Below, piece after piece: positions 36,568-47,501 of a DNA stretch of 64,000 nucleotides; position 1 is the first letter of the stretch; the number at the start of each line of letters is the position of its first letter. A program made the translations under genes and the position numbers. The DNA is from Gremmenia infestans. Lineage: Eukaryota; Ascomycota; Leotiomycetes; Helotiales; Hamatocanthoscyphaceae. The notes under the pieces were generated by a model that did no database searches, had not been told where the DNA came from, and saw only the letters and a program-made list of their open reading frames with translations. The stretch is from contig JAFEVB010000007.1 of the NCBI GenBank assembly GCA_032629725.1, positions 1,116,001 to 1,180,000 on the forward strand, read 5' to 3'.

Positions 36568-37902
36568 CTACCATATCATCGGCCCCCGACACGGACAAAT
36601 CTCCCTCTCAAACCGTCTAGGCGACTTCGGCATATCGCCAAACATCCACCATTTCGCCCTCCTAACCTTCCCACCCCCCACATACCTCTTCAACATCCTA
36701 TACGCCGACTCTTCTTCCACCTCCGCATCCAAATCCCTATGCTCACCACTCCCCGCCCTCGTCGTCAAAACCACATACCCAAACAACCCGCCCAAATCCC
36801 CCAACTGTTCAAAAAACCCATGCACAGACGTCTCATGCGTACATTCCCCCCTCAATCTCCCTTTCCCTTTCCCCATTCCTCTTAACTTATCCAACCCTAC
36901 CTTCCTCAACCGCAACCCCATCTTCCTCAAACCCATCGACCGTGACTGTTGCTGTTGACAGTATTCGGACTCCATCTCCAATTTGACGTTTTTAATACAC
37001 ACGGGACAGTGGAATTGCGCGGCTGAAAACTCCCAGCAGCGCGTGGATGCCGTGGCGCGGATGAGTGTCTGTAGGACATGTAGGGATTCCGGGGATAGGG
37101 GACGTGCGAGGGAGGGGGGTTTGGTGAAGAAGATTCGGATGGGGATGGGGGCTTTGGTTGAGAGCCAGACTATGGGGGTGAATTAGTGGGAGTTAGTGGG
37201 AGTTAGTGGGTTTGGGACTGGATTGCCGTGAGAGAGAGGGAGGGGGAGAGAGAGAAACAAGAGGGGAAGCGTGGATGGTGGGAGTTTGGTCGAGGATGGA
37301 TGGGGTGGGATGAATGTCTTGGAGTTTTGGATGGATTTGTATGGATATAGCGGGGAATGAAGGGATGGGAAGGGAAGGTTGGTGCTAGCTTACAGTTGAT
37401 GGTGTGGCAGATGGCTAGGGCTCGAGGGTTCGGGATGCTAGGTGTAGGGCTTTTGGGGTGACGAGGACGAGGACGAGGATGAGGACGAGGTTGCGGGACG
37501 ACTGGTTTTCTATAGATGAGGGAGTGAAATGGTCAGTGAGTGATCTGGGATCTGCAAAATTGATGATGAGCAGGAGGGGATCCGAGACGGTGACATACGA
37601 TGCTGAAGCAGTATCTCGAGGACGTGGGACAACTGATTTGCTGTAGATGAAAAACCAAAATGGTTAGTGAATGGTCTAAATTTTAGAAGACTGAGGAGGG
37701 GGAGGATGAGGGAATCCTAGAGGATGACATACGATGCTGGAGAATTATCTGACGCTGATGAGAATCCGATGCCTTCTATGGGGGGGAAGAGTGTGTATAT
37801 GGGGGGTCTTTTAGGTTTCTTAGAGAAGCAGCGTCTGATGGGAGTCATGTCCGCCTGAGGTGTTAATTGGGGGAGGGTTTCTGTAAGGTATGTATGAAGC
37901 AT
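36568..37902 (-). CDS. Hypothetical protein with duplicated exon-intron module
   Basis: Not recognised. Exons 37902-37733, 37640-37599, 37509-37394 and 37169-36568 join in perfect phase to 309 residues, which argues that the gene is real. Exons 2 and 3 start alike (SKSVVPRPRD and SKPVVPQPRP), and their introns are similar too: a segment of about 131-134 bp has been duplicated. Exon 3 then runs into a proline/arginine-rich repeat. The last exon has ICHTINFWLSTKAPIPIRIFF (across the junction), CWEFSAAQFHCPVCIKNVKLEMESEYC (five Cys, possibly metal-binding) and a basic GKGKGRLRGE run. Intron 3 is long (224 bp) and holds three copies of AGTTAGTGGG. A second Met at codon 19 could be the start. An overlapping plus-strand frame has no support. 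Confidence 0.6.
37187..37213. repeat. AGTTAGTGGG short tandem repeat inside intron
   Basis: Three near-identical 10 bp units in intron 3 of the hypothetical gene, near its acceptor. Confidence 0.8.
37509..37733 (-). repeat. Tandem duplication of an exon end plus intron
   Basis: The acceptors at 37640 and 37509 are 131 bp apart and the donors at 37733 and 37599 are 134 bp apart. Both donors read CAGCATC/GTATGTCA, and both introns end in a similar CATTTYRSTYY..CATCTAYAG stretch. Confidence 0.75.
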
Positions 37903-38214
37903 GGCCTGCGTGTAGGAAGGAAATACTTTGGGCGGTGGTGATAATAACTTAAAGAGAGAAGATGCATGGAGCGTTGGTAATGAATGACTAAGTGACTAAT
38001 TGACAAATGAATGTTGTTGATAATGGCTATGGGAGAAGTTGGAGCGTGGTGGAGAGGATTTTATTTACATTTCTATTGTCAATTTAGTTGGTGTAGTAAG
38101 GGATGGGAAAGAGCGATGGTTTGCTACGTCACATGCCTGAGATTTGTGCAGAGAATTGGGAAGGAGGGTTGATTCTATAGTAATGATATTACGTTCAATG
38201 TCTATAAATTAACA
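37903..38214. other. Intergenic, hypothetical-gene promoter
   Basis: About 310 bp upstream of the minus-strand hypothetical gene and downstream of the duplicated RTA1 tail. It is A/T-rich, with no recognisable signal. Confidence 0.4.
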
Positions 38215-38400
38215 TCAAAACGATCTTTCTATCCCTCTTTGTGTTATACCAGAGCTCTCAGGAGCGCTGACTTTTGTCCCCTGTCCAGGTCTCGACTCTC
38301 GCATCAGAGGGTCCACAAACCCGCTTTCCTCTTGCGCGTGCTGCAACAGCTTCTGTGGGAGACAGACATTCAACGTCAAAAGTACAGAACAATATTCCCT
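38215..38400 (-). pseudogene. Duplicated C-terminal tail of the RTA1-like gene
   Basis: This segment matches the last 45 or so codons of the neighbouring RTA1-like gene about 170 bp upstream: LNVCLPQKLLQHAQEES followed by VDPLMRES, against LNVCNPERLLKQAREEI and ADPLMEEA. Shared DNA landmarks are AGAGCTCTC (38251 and 38422) and CAGACATTCAACG (38363 and 38530). The copy keeps an open frame to 38215 although it is diverged. Either it is a dead fragment or it serves as an alternative last exon; I cannot tell. Confidence 0.65.
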
Positions 38401-38408
38401 TTCTCTCT

Positions 38409-39360
38409 TCAAACGATATCAGAGCTCTCGATAGTGCCGACTTTAAGCTCCTCAGAACTCGCCTCTTCCATCAAGGGGTCCGCTAATTCGATTTCCTCTC
38501 TCGCCTGCTTCAGGAGCCTTTCCGGGTTACAGACATTCAACGCTACAACAGCAATGACCATCAATGCACCATCCAAAGCGATTATGTAGACCTGATGCGT
38601 ATTCAAGAATCCTCTCCAGCCCTGCAACAACTCGATGCTGCGATACACACCTCTCGTAATCATACACACAATTGCGAGGACCATGGCCCCGCTAAGCCAC
38701 CTCAACGGCCTGTTGTTCTTGATGCCCGCTAAGCCGCGCACGAATACGATGCTCATGAGTATGGCATAACTGATGGTCGACGCGAGCTGGAACAGAATCC
38801 CAGCTACCATGGTATATGTCCCAGGTCGTGTATCGGTGGCTTTGTGGAACGACTGGCCCGCCACGCCACCACCAGCTGCTTGCAAGCTCAGAGAAACGAT
38901 ATCGATGCCAAGGCAGAGCAAGAGACATATTTTCGGCGGGAATGGCGAGCTGTGTTTGCCCAAGATCGGGATCATACGGAAGAGGATGATGTAGATTCCT
39001 GCAGTCGTAAAAGCCGGAGCTGCAATTCCTTATTAAAATATGTTCACTTGAAGGGACTGGGCTGGGGAGATATAGCGTACAAAAGATTAGGATCGCAATT
39101 TGCATGGTGAATAGATCAGATGAGTATGAGCACTTCCATGCAGCTGTCCGCGCGATCCAGCCTAAGCATTCACAGCCGGCTCCTAGGACGAAGAGCGAAA
39201 GCCACCATTTCCTGTAGCGGATTGCTTGGAATAAGTGCGTGCATGCCGAGAGGAAGAATAAGACGAGGAAGACGATTCCTGCGGCGAGGGATGGCCGGTA
39301 GCCAAATGGATTGCTAATTTCAGGAGAGTAGGCTTGACAGGAGGGGGTTTCGATGACCAT
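38409..39360 (-). CDS. RTA1-like seven-transmembrane protein (lipid-translocating exporter family)
   Basis: Exons 39360-39081 and 39019-38409 give 296 residues, the usual size of RTA1/RTM1 family proteins. Seven hydrophobic segments are visible, starting with YRPSLAAGIVFLVLFFLSACTH. Family marks: GAGCECLGWIARTA, QIAILIFSPAFTTAGIYIIL across the splice, FRMIPILGKHSSPFPPK, and DIVSLSLQAAGGGVAGQSF. Members confer resistance to toxic lipophilic compounds such as 7-aminocholesterol, or move long-chain sphingoid bases, at the plasma membrane. The intron acceptor is the TTGCAG directly before CTCCGGC. The cytosolic tail is short and acidic and has been duplicated downstream. Confidence 0.92.
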
Positions 39361-40784
39361 ATTGGAAGAAGGTGGGGGTAATTGTTGGAGGGAGTTATAG
39401 GAACGAGATAAATGCTTCTGGGGCTTATAATAGATATAGAATGTTTAGAAGATGAAACTAATGAACTGCTGAGGAATCTGAATGAAATACGAACAAGTAG
39501 GATAAGATATACTTATATCTCTCTCCATCTCATACCAACCCACCTATACTTAGAAGTCATGACCACATCATCCATTATATTCGCGTCGCTTCAAGCCGCT
39601 GCCGATTAACTTTTCAGCTATTCATACATCTACACGCCATGTCCCAGCCATACGGCCGTTGTAGAGATTCTAAGAAAGGATGGAGCCAAGTGTTGTTAGC
39701 GTCCGCATTGTATCGCATTCGCTTGCATGGCGAATCACGATGCGCGGATCCAACGCTATGAACTCTCACAGCGGAAAACGCATTCGCTTAACGAACGGGA
39801 GGTAAGAGTGGAACTTGAGGCAGCGCGGGGAGCATTCTTCCGCACCTTGATCTGTGAGGGGAAGCGGCCATAACATTATTTTAGAGGATGCAGATAACAT
39901 AGCCACCTTCAAGTTATCTATCTACGGATATGGAATTCCTGGAATTGGTAGTTGAGCACGAGAATATGGTAAACATCTTTCGTTACCCGCACTAGAGGTA
40001 CGGACCTACGGACCGTACGGTATCTCCAAGAGCCGAACTTTGGTCCCAAATGTTAGCTGTAACATTTAGGTTTATGTATATGATCGAATCAGGTGGTCCC
40101 CTTTGTTCTCGGCTTGATCTGAAGGCCTCGAGACTTATCTTATGTAGGAGAAAGCCTGCTCTATGTAGTAATAATATTTCTAGGTAAAGATGGCATGCTT
40201 TTGCTTTGAAGAAGTAACCTACCGTAGATTAGACACTAACTTTAATAATAGACCCTTTTACCTTCTACTTCCTTGCAAAAAAAGTCGAAAGACATCTATT
40301 TTTAGCAATTCTGTCCAAAATGTGAGGTTTCTAACAACGCACTTTTTCCTACAACTACCCCTTGCTTGTTACTCGCGTCAAAAAAATAACAGTTCTCTGA
40401 AGAAACGTTATTGGTGTATTGACGATAATAGTTGAAACGGTTAGAACAATCTCATCACGTCCTCAACGTCGTGCTCTTAGTTTCTCAAATCTCCATCAAT
40501 AAAATCCGGATTCAATTGCATGTTTCTGACAAGCACATGGCTCCTAGGTTGTATCAAGCTGCCTCTGGATGGTCAATTTGAATTGGCACCATGGTTACCA
40601 CAACCACCTCCAATTGCGACCCAAGGTTACACATCAGGGACACGGTGATACAAACAAAAGGCTTGTCTTGTACCCCTTGATACCAGCCGGTAAGCTTGCT
40701 TTGACATGCTATCCCAGCGCGTCGCATTATGAAGAAAATCTAGTAACATTTAACAGGCTAGGTTTATCCCAGTATTGAAAACCG

Positions 40785-41262
40785 TTGTTGCATGTCGCTG
40801 GACCCATGTCAAGATTTGAGTCTTGCTGGTATCCATGTTCAACGGGGACGCAAGGGCGTCTCTATTCCAAGTTCCGTCCTGTTCAAAACTTTTGTTGCAA
40901 TTCGTAAACCTTCCAGATTATCCAAAGGGTTGGAGCTTATAATCACCTTGCATGCAAATGAGGACGCAAGGGCGCCGGCTTCAAGTTTTCGTACTGTTTA
41001 TTGAGTTTTTGTTGCAAGTCGTCAAATCATCCAGGTCGTGGTACAAAACCTTCCAGGTTGTTTAAAATCGCTAGTTTAAGTGCAGTCCAGGTTGCTGAAA
41101 TCGTTGCTTTAGTCGTAGTCTTCATGGTATTCTAAGCTTTGCCCTGTTCAGTTACTTTTGTTGCACATCGTAAAATCATCCAGGTTGCGGTATTCTAAGT
41201 TTCACCCTGTCCGCTGAACTTTTGTTCATGTCATAAACCTTCAGGTTGTTCAGATGGCTAGT
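40785..41262. repeat. Degenerate tandem repeat around a TTTTGTTGCAnnTCGTAAA core
   Basis: At least five copies: cores at about 40785, 40891, 41006, 41157 and 41220. The core is usually preceded by TATTCTAAG..CCTGTTCA and followed by a TCATCCAGGTTG-like block. The phrase GGACGCAAGGGCG also recurs about 117 bp apart (about 40844 and 40961). Confidence 0.75.
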
Positions 41263-41498
41263 ATGATTGCAGTCTTAATAGTTGCGGGACCCTTGTGCCT
41301 ACCCAGTCACGCGGCAGACCGAAAACCGCCGAGCGTGGTACTAGGCCTTGGTGCAGCTCTTTGTATCACGAGACGGTCAGTCAGCTTCCTTATTTCTGGG
41401 GTTGGTGGAAACCGCAAATTACCGGTCACTTTTTCTTAGTGGCCCGTATGCTGAAGCTGTCTGGAACCCTCCACCTGGTCTCTAGATACCTTGAGATT

Positions 41499-41647
41499 GG
41501 TTGTTTTGGGACTCTGTCTTCGAGATTTCGTTGCATATCGCACCAGTCTGGAACATCTCCTCCTCATTTTGGGTTTCTGGTCTCTTAGCTTGGTTGTTTT
41601 AGGATTCTGTCTTGAGGTTTCGTTGCATATCGAACCGCCGAGTCTGG
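41499..41647. repeat. Two 93 bp-spaced copies of a related repeat
   Basis: GGTTGTTTTGGGACTCTGTC and GGTTGTTTTAGGATTCTGTC start at 41499 and 41592. Each is followed by a TTTCGTTGCATATCG core and then AGTCTGG. Confidence 0.8.
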
Positions 41648-42169
41648 GCTCAGGAAAAGGTCTTTTTATTTTTCTGGTTAGATTACGCTTAACATGGTAC
41701 GTTCTAGCTAAAGGCTAGGTAAGTGCAACCAACTTTATATTTCATTTTAGAATATATCTAGATGTCTAGCAGTCCATAGCTAAGATTGTTATGTTGCATG
41801 ACGCAATCTACTTGGTTGTCTCCAAACCACGGAAGAGTAAAGCGCGACTCACCGTCACTAGTCATTCCCAGCCAGCGAGCTCCCATATAATAAGAAGCTG
41901 AATTGAAACTGAAATTTTTGTACTGCAATTCGAACTTTACCACGAAGCTTTGTTGGAACAGAAAAGCATCCTCTTTCCTTCTCTTCCAAAGTTGGCGAGC
42001 CCAGTCACCCTGATCCGCGGATTGGCTTTAGACTCAATCGAGGAAGGCTCCTTGGACATAGGAACCAGTTTCGAGACCACGCCTATGGTTCATACACGCA
42101 GCCAATAATATACGCCGGACATGGTGGACATGAATGGAAACTTGCATCTTTTGAGCTTCCATGGTTTTT

Positions 42170-42550
42170 TTGCTGCAAATCGCCACCCCCCTGTCACTTT
42201 TCTACTGTACCAGAGGAGATTTTTACGCTCCATACCCAAATCGTCTCATAATCCTTATATATATGCTGCACATCGCTTCCCGCTATCTGAGAGTGGCTAG
42301 AGTAGCGCTATGTCAATCCGCAAGGACTGTGTGAGAGCACAATTAGAACATATCCGGAATCCATAGATCACCGCCCTTCCTTCCCTAATAAACGGCACAT
42401 CCAAAACATCGTGAGATAGGTAGGTGCTAGCTATGGCTATGTCCCCGGCCTAGTCGTTTAGGACGGATTCTGTTTTACCTTGTGTGCGTTACACTAAGCA
42501 GTTGTTGGACTACATGGAGTTTCGTTGCATTTCGCACACCCCCTGTCACA
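42170..42550. repeat. Two further outlying copies of the repeat core
   Basis: TTGCTGCAAATCGCCACCCC (about 42170) and TTCGTTGCATTTCGCACACC (about 42521) are both followed by CCTGTCAC. Confidence 0.6.
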
Positions 42551-43217
42551 AATACTAGTTCTCCTAGTCGTGCATGGCAGCATGGGTAATTATCTAGGCA
42601 CCTATTGATACGTAGGAGTTTATAGAGCCTGGATTTATTGGTATGATATTTGTATTCACGGATTTATTGTTGCACACGTCATAGCCTACTGTCCAGTCCT
42701 CCAGCCCCCTGCCCTAACCCCTGCCCTACATATCACCTTCAGGAGGCATACAACTTGTTTCCATTGTTTTGTTCGTTAATTCAGGGGCATATATAGGGTC
42801 TGCATAGGTACCTAGCATATCGTCAGTACAGTCGACATGATAGATTCGAGGCAACAACTTCCACAACTAGATACCTTGCCCCGACGAAATCGAAAATAAA
42901 ACGTCTAGTCGAGCCTTCTTTCCCAGACCTATTGCGTAATTTCTGCTTGTATGGCAGTCACATCTATCTTCGACGATTAGACTTTACAATTCAATTTATT
43001 CACCCCACATCATCTCACCCGTCCCCTTTCAAAGTGCCTACTTTTTATACCAATATGGTGAATTTGTGATTAGTACTATCCCTCAGTCTAATCTCTTCAC
43101 TATAAATTGTTTTTATAGTCTTGGTGATATCTATATCTACATCTGAGATCTATTATATAGTTGTAGTTACGATATTCAAGTATCTCTATGGTCTACATAA
43201 TTGGAATCGTAATACAA

Positions 43218-44193
43218 TCATTCCTTGAAACTCGCTTTCACATCTACCAAACTCACACTCTTAACCTCCAACTTCTCTCCAATCCTCTCAAAAGTCCACA
43301 AATCCTCCACCCCAAGCCCTTCCAAATACTCAAACGTCCTTCCATAATTCGTCCCCACCTGCTGAATCCCATGACTATCATCGCTCAGCGTAAAGCGCCC
43401 CCCCATTCCCATGAACGCTTCACAAACCGCCCTCCCCGGATACGGCTCCTGCAACCCCTTCCTCAACCCCGCACTATTAATCTCCAACAACCCCCCCTGC
43501 TCAACAACCAGCCTCAAATTCCTCACAACCTTCTCCCAGACCCCCGGAAGCGAGCGCAGCGATACATTAGGCGTAGCGCACATAAGCCGAATCAGATCAA
43601 AATGCGCCACGACCTTCGGCCTCAGCGCCAGCAACATTTCATACTGGCTGTCAAAATACGCCTCGAAGCATTTCTCATCGCTGCCGCCTGATGCAGCGAC
43701 TGCTTGCGCGTAGAAAGAGGTGTCGTAGTCGATGGGGTGCCCGTGCACGTGATGCACGGAGCCGAGCACGAAGTCGATGGCTGGGTTGGAGGAGAGGGAG
43801 GTGATGAGGGGGCCGTAGGAGGGCCGGATCCATTCGCCTTCGAAGCCGATGAGGATGTGGAGCTGGGAGGTGTATTTTGAGCGGAGGCGCAGGGCTTCGG
43901 TGATGTAGGCGTTGTGGTTGGAGTATGTGGGGTCGATGGTGTCGCCGGCTGCTATCTGTTGGTAGGTAAGGTTAGGAAGTGTTTTTTGGGGGAGTTATAT
44001 GATGATGGAAGATGAAGATGTAGGTAATTACTTCTTCGGGATATAGATCTTCTTCGGAATTTCGGGGCATGTGTTCTGTGAGTGCGAAAGTCTGCATTCC
44101 TTTTGCGATAGCAGTGAGTATTATATCTTCTAAGCAGTCTTTGGCGTGTCCGGGACAGAATTGCCCAGAGTGTGAATGCATAGAGAAAGCCAT
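43218..44193 (-). CDS. HIS2: Histidinol-phosphatase (PHP type)
   Basis: Exons 44193-44032 and 43955-43218 give 299 residues. This is a PHP-superfamily phosphoesterase removing phosphate from L-histidinol phosphate, the penultimate stage of histidine synthesis, in the cytosol. Metal-binding PHP motifs are visible: MHSHSGQFCPGHA at the N-terminus, FALTEHMPR, GFEGEWI, GSVHHVHGHPIDYD, VVAHFDLIRL, LLEINSAGLRKG and TLSDDSHGIQQVG. The start MAFSMHSHS was preferred; an in-frame Met seven codons upstream (44214) would add a non-conserved leader. The intron is 76 bp and follows YPEE. Upstream about 400 bp lies a tRNA gene in the same direction. Confidence 0.95.
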
Positions 44194-44598
44194 GTTTATG
44201 TTAAAAAAGTACAAAAATGAGTGTAGAGATGTCGTTGAATAGGTAGGACCTAAGCAGTTGTACTACTAGGTACCTTGGCGAGCTTGGGTCAAAAAAGCCC
44301 ACTTCATTCCGCCCCACTGTCGCTTAATATACTCAAAATACAATCTGGAATTCTTCCCCGTTCCCGCTGCTGGAGGCTCGAGATAGACATAACGGCACTT
44401 GTTACTATAATTAACTTTTGATGTCCGACGCAACCTGGCACATTAGAACTCAGGGCCGCTTTTCCTACGAGTAGCCAACGTGCGGCCGCTTCTTTATGTG
44501 GAGACGGCCGCAAAACACTATAGGGGGAGCTGAAGCATAGAATATGGTACAGACTTCTTATAACAAAGTATCATCTTAAATACACCATTCAAAAGAGC
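44194..44598. other. Intergenic, HIS2 promoter
   Basis: About 400 bp between HIS2 and the tRNA gene. A TGACTC-type Gcn4/CPC1 site was not seen. Nothing else is recognised. Confidence 0.35.
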
Positions 44599-44603
44599 AA
44601 AAA
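44599..44603 (-). terminator. Pol III terminator of tRNA-Arg
   Basis: A run of five T on the minus strand, beginning two bases after the tRNA 3' end. Confidence 0.75.
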
Positions 44604-44604
44604 G

Positions 44605-44692
44605 CGAGCACCAAGGGACTCGAACCCTCAACCTCAGTCTTACGGCGTTTCCGCTGTAGGAGGACCGCGCGCTACCATTGCGCCAAGCACCC
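44605..44692 (-). tRNA. tRNA-Arg (anticodon CCT) with 16 nt intron
   Basis: Folds as a cloverleaf: a 7 bp acceptor stem, D-stem GCGC/GCGC, anticodon stem CGGTC/GACTG, and T-stem GAGGG/CCCTT around loop TTCGAGT. The anticodon loop CTCCTA(A) contains CCT, reading AGG codons. The extra sequence between position 37 and the 3' loop base (44656-44641) is a 16 nt intron at the canonical place. Internal Pol III boxes are present: A box TGGCGCAATGG and B box GGTTCGAGTCC. Without the intron the RNA is 72 nt. The acceptor stem contains four G-U pairs, more than usual. Confidence 0.88.
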
Positions 44693-45706
44693 TTGTGAAG
44701 ATCTTGTTTTTCATGATCTTTGGTATCAACTTTGATAGCTTTTGCATAATCTTTGCTTATTTCGCTACATACGCAGTCTAAAGATTAACCGAGAAGTTGT
44801 TAATCCGGCTCCGGTCACCTTCATTAGTCACCCCTGAGTATACCACCAGTACTTTACCCGATGATGAGTCATTCTACTATATTCACCAGCAGATTTCTTT
44901 CACTTCTAAATAATAAATTTGATTTATCTACTATAGACTTGCCTGTTGCCAACATGCACCTGTGGCCCATTGTTACCACAGCTAGGAAATATAATCTGAA
45001 GAATTGGATTTCATTGAAACCACGACTGTCTTTCGTGGTCGTCCACCAGGTCCTTTGTATTTTGCTTCTCAAGTTTATTGCCTTTCAAGTCGTAGAATGT
45101 GGATGCTGAGCCGATTTTCAATTTCCTTCAACTACAGAGAAGTCTCAAAGTTGGATGCGCTGGAACTAGTTCTGGTGACAAATACCTAGTTGTGTCTCAA
45201 TTTATTAAGCTTTCTTCCTACGATGTCTATATTATATCTCTTGTCCTTACGTAAGACCGATGAGGTAGGGCCTTATGTATCACTTTTCCTCACGCTACCT
45301 TCCATTGTCTGTTTTCGATGCAGGATTATAGGAGGGTCAAGGACAGATTTCCATCAGCCTACTGTTGACTGTGAAGAATTGCCTTGGCAGAGTGTGGGCA
45401 GATGAAATGAGTGAGATCACGGCCTCATACGGCTTTAATGGAAATGTCAAAAGTATCCCCATTCTGTCTCAGTAAGCGGAACACGGTCAGTCAATAGCTT
45501 TTCCTCTTTGGACATATGGATTCATTGCCATGATTCACAAGAGGTAGCACGGTCCATTCACACGAATCGTCTGGGATTTACCGACGCTGTGATATGGTCT
45601 TCAAACCATCGTTCTTGTAACTTCCACACTCCCTTGTACAAGACATTAATTTCTGCCGTCATTTATCAAGCGCACGACACTCCTATCCCAATAAGCCCCC
45701 ATTGCG
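44693..45706. other. Intergenic, tRNA to 2EXR-like gene
   Basis: About 1 kb, A/T-rich. Small open frames (44861-45109, 45190-45405) have no recognisable content or splice support. Confidence 0.5.
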
Positions 45707-47017
45707 ATGGATAAATCTTCGAGCATCCGCCCTAAGAAGATTTTAAGGAGAACTGCTGCTGTATCTGCTTCTGTCCCGGCAACCCGTGCCGACCCAATTG
45801 GGTTTCCCTCAACTAAAGTCCCACATCCGGTAGTCCATTCTCCCTGGTTAGAGGCGAGCTCATGGACAACCGCTTTACCTGCGCCAAATCCTTGGCCAGC
45901 CCTTCCATCGGCAAATGTTCGTGGCACACATTCGTTGGACGCTAAATCCTTGTCAGGTCCGGTTGTTGCTTCATCTCAAGGTATGATATGATCCTTAGGG
46001 ACGAACTTACAGTCGTATACTTACCCTGACAGACATCAATATACCCACTACCTTTCCCAAATTCGTGGATCTTCCTCCTAAACTCCAAACCAAGATCATC
46101 CAGTTCGCGTGGGCAGCACGAAAACAATTGAACCACCAAAATGAAGTCCATCCTTGCGACTTCGAACTCGGCCGCATGGGAGTCGTTTGCCCTTCCGCGC
46201 CATCTTTCAATGACTTCCGCCGTAGCTTCAAGTGCAGCAAGCTTTTATCTCTGGTGGAACAAGTGATATTCCACAGGTCGACACTGTTGGTCCGGGTAGA
46301 GCTTGCAAGAGACAGCTACTCGACCTTGCCAGTGGGTTATATCCCCTCTGTATTGGTAACCCTCAACAAGGTATGTCTGTTGCAATACTCATCATTCAAA
46401 AACCATACCTTGGCTCTTTGAACCTAACACTATCATCCTAGGAGCCCATCCTCAAGGAGAATGTCGCGGCACTCGTCCTGGATATTTCCTGCTCCAAAGG
46501 CGGCAGAGTCGCCCGAGCTGACGCACTCCAACAGCCCTTCGCTGAACGAGCCCTAGAAGATCACGGTAGTAACCAGAACAACGCCCTGCGTCGCCGCGAC
46601 GAGATCGACCTTCTCACTTCCCGCATCGTCCATGGCTTCCCCAACCGCAACCACCTATACGTCAAGCTGAAGGTCGACTTTTTGTCCTACGACGACCTCC
46701 TCCATCTCTTCAGGATCTTCAGCTCCACCGACAGCAAATTCACCTTGAGGGAGACCTGTACGATTCATGGATTCCCTACGACTTGGCCACGCTGGTCCAC
46801 CATTCAAGAATTCAACGTGGCGTATAGCCCGATCTCGAAGAACGCAGCGAGGAATGCGGGGCAGAATTGGCTTATCCATACTCATCCTACGCATTCGGTG
46901 GAGTGGAGGCCGTGGGCTGAAAGGAGGATTGATGGCGAGACGTTGTGGTCGAGGACGGCAGTGTGGGAAGGTGTTGGAATGGACACACCGAGTGAACTTC
47001 CGTTTGAATATGACTAA
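45707..47017 (+). CDS. Fungal hypothetical protein, 2EXR-like
   Basis: Exons 45707-45980, 46033-46370 and 46442-47017 join in phase to 395 residues. The first 90 residues are Pro/Ser/Ala-rich and probably disordered. Exon 2 opens with PTTFPKFVDLPPKLQTKIIQFAW. That resembles the start of the 2EXR domain, where a proline-rich F..LP.EL..KIW helix is diagnostic, followed in many filamentous ascomycete genes by several short motifs. The rest (DISCSKGGRVARADALQQ, LYVKLKVDFLSYDDLLHLF) is not recognised. No transmembrane segment is seen. Function is unknown. The family tends to be expanded and lineage-specific. Confidence 0.7.
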
Positions 47018-47501
47018 TTCGACATGTGTTGTCTGCCGTCGCATACCTTGTGGCTGTTCAGGTGGAAAGTGTAGCATTGTTTTAGATGGAGGAGTATAGG
47101 TGGATGTGGTGTCTTCGGGGTTTTAGACTTTCTTTCTTGATTCCCTTGTTGGATATTACACACAGAAGAATCTACAATAATGACCCTATTTTGCCGTCGA
47201 TTTGGTATGTGATAGGTAAGCATAATGGCCCTGACATAATGTTGAAGGGATTTGGAGGCTTTGATTTACCTTCCCGCGAAAGGAAACAAAGAAATCCGTT
47301 TTATTCTTTCTCAATCCATTCCGCGTTCCCTTCAAAGCAATTACAATTTCTCGACGAATGCGTCGATCCAGTGAACCCAGAATTGCAAACAAAGAACCCA
47401 TCCGCATTTCTAATAACCTTTCTCATTTCCAATTTTGCTCAAGTCTTCCTACATCTCAACCCAATCCTCAACCACAATCCAACAAAACATCAACATTACA
47501 A
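47018..47501. other. Intergenic, about 480 bp
   Basis: Lies between two same-strand hypothetical genes. An open frame continues into the next gene without obvious coding content. Nothing specific was seen. Confidence 0.4.

Larger units (their letters stand above)
39361..43217. other. 3.9 kb gene-free region, A/T-rich, with decayed repeats
   Basis: No coding gene can be supported. Short frames (for example 40190-40435 and 41295-41588) have no recognisable content or splice partners. The middle (40785-42550) holds a family of degenerate repeats listed separately. I could not identify a transposon, terminal repeat or RNA gene. The right end (42990-43180) is A/T-rich. Confidence 0.55.

Noticed and set aside
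36506..36958. 150-codon plus-strand frame after the MFS gene
   Set aside because: Opposite the last exon of the minus-strand hypothetical gene, which is supported by four exons in phase.
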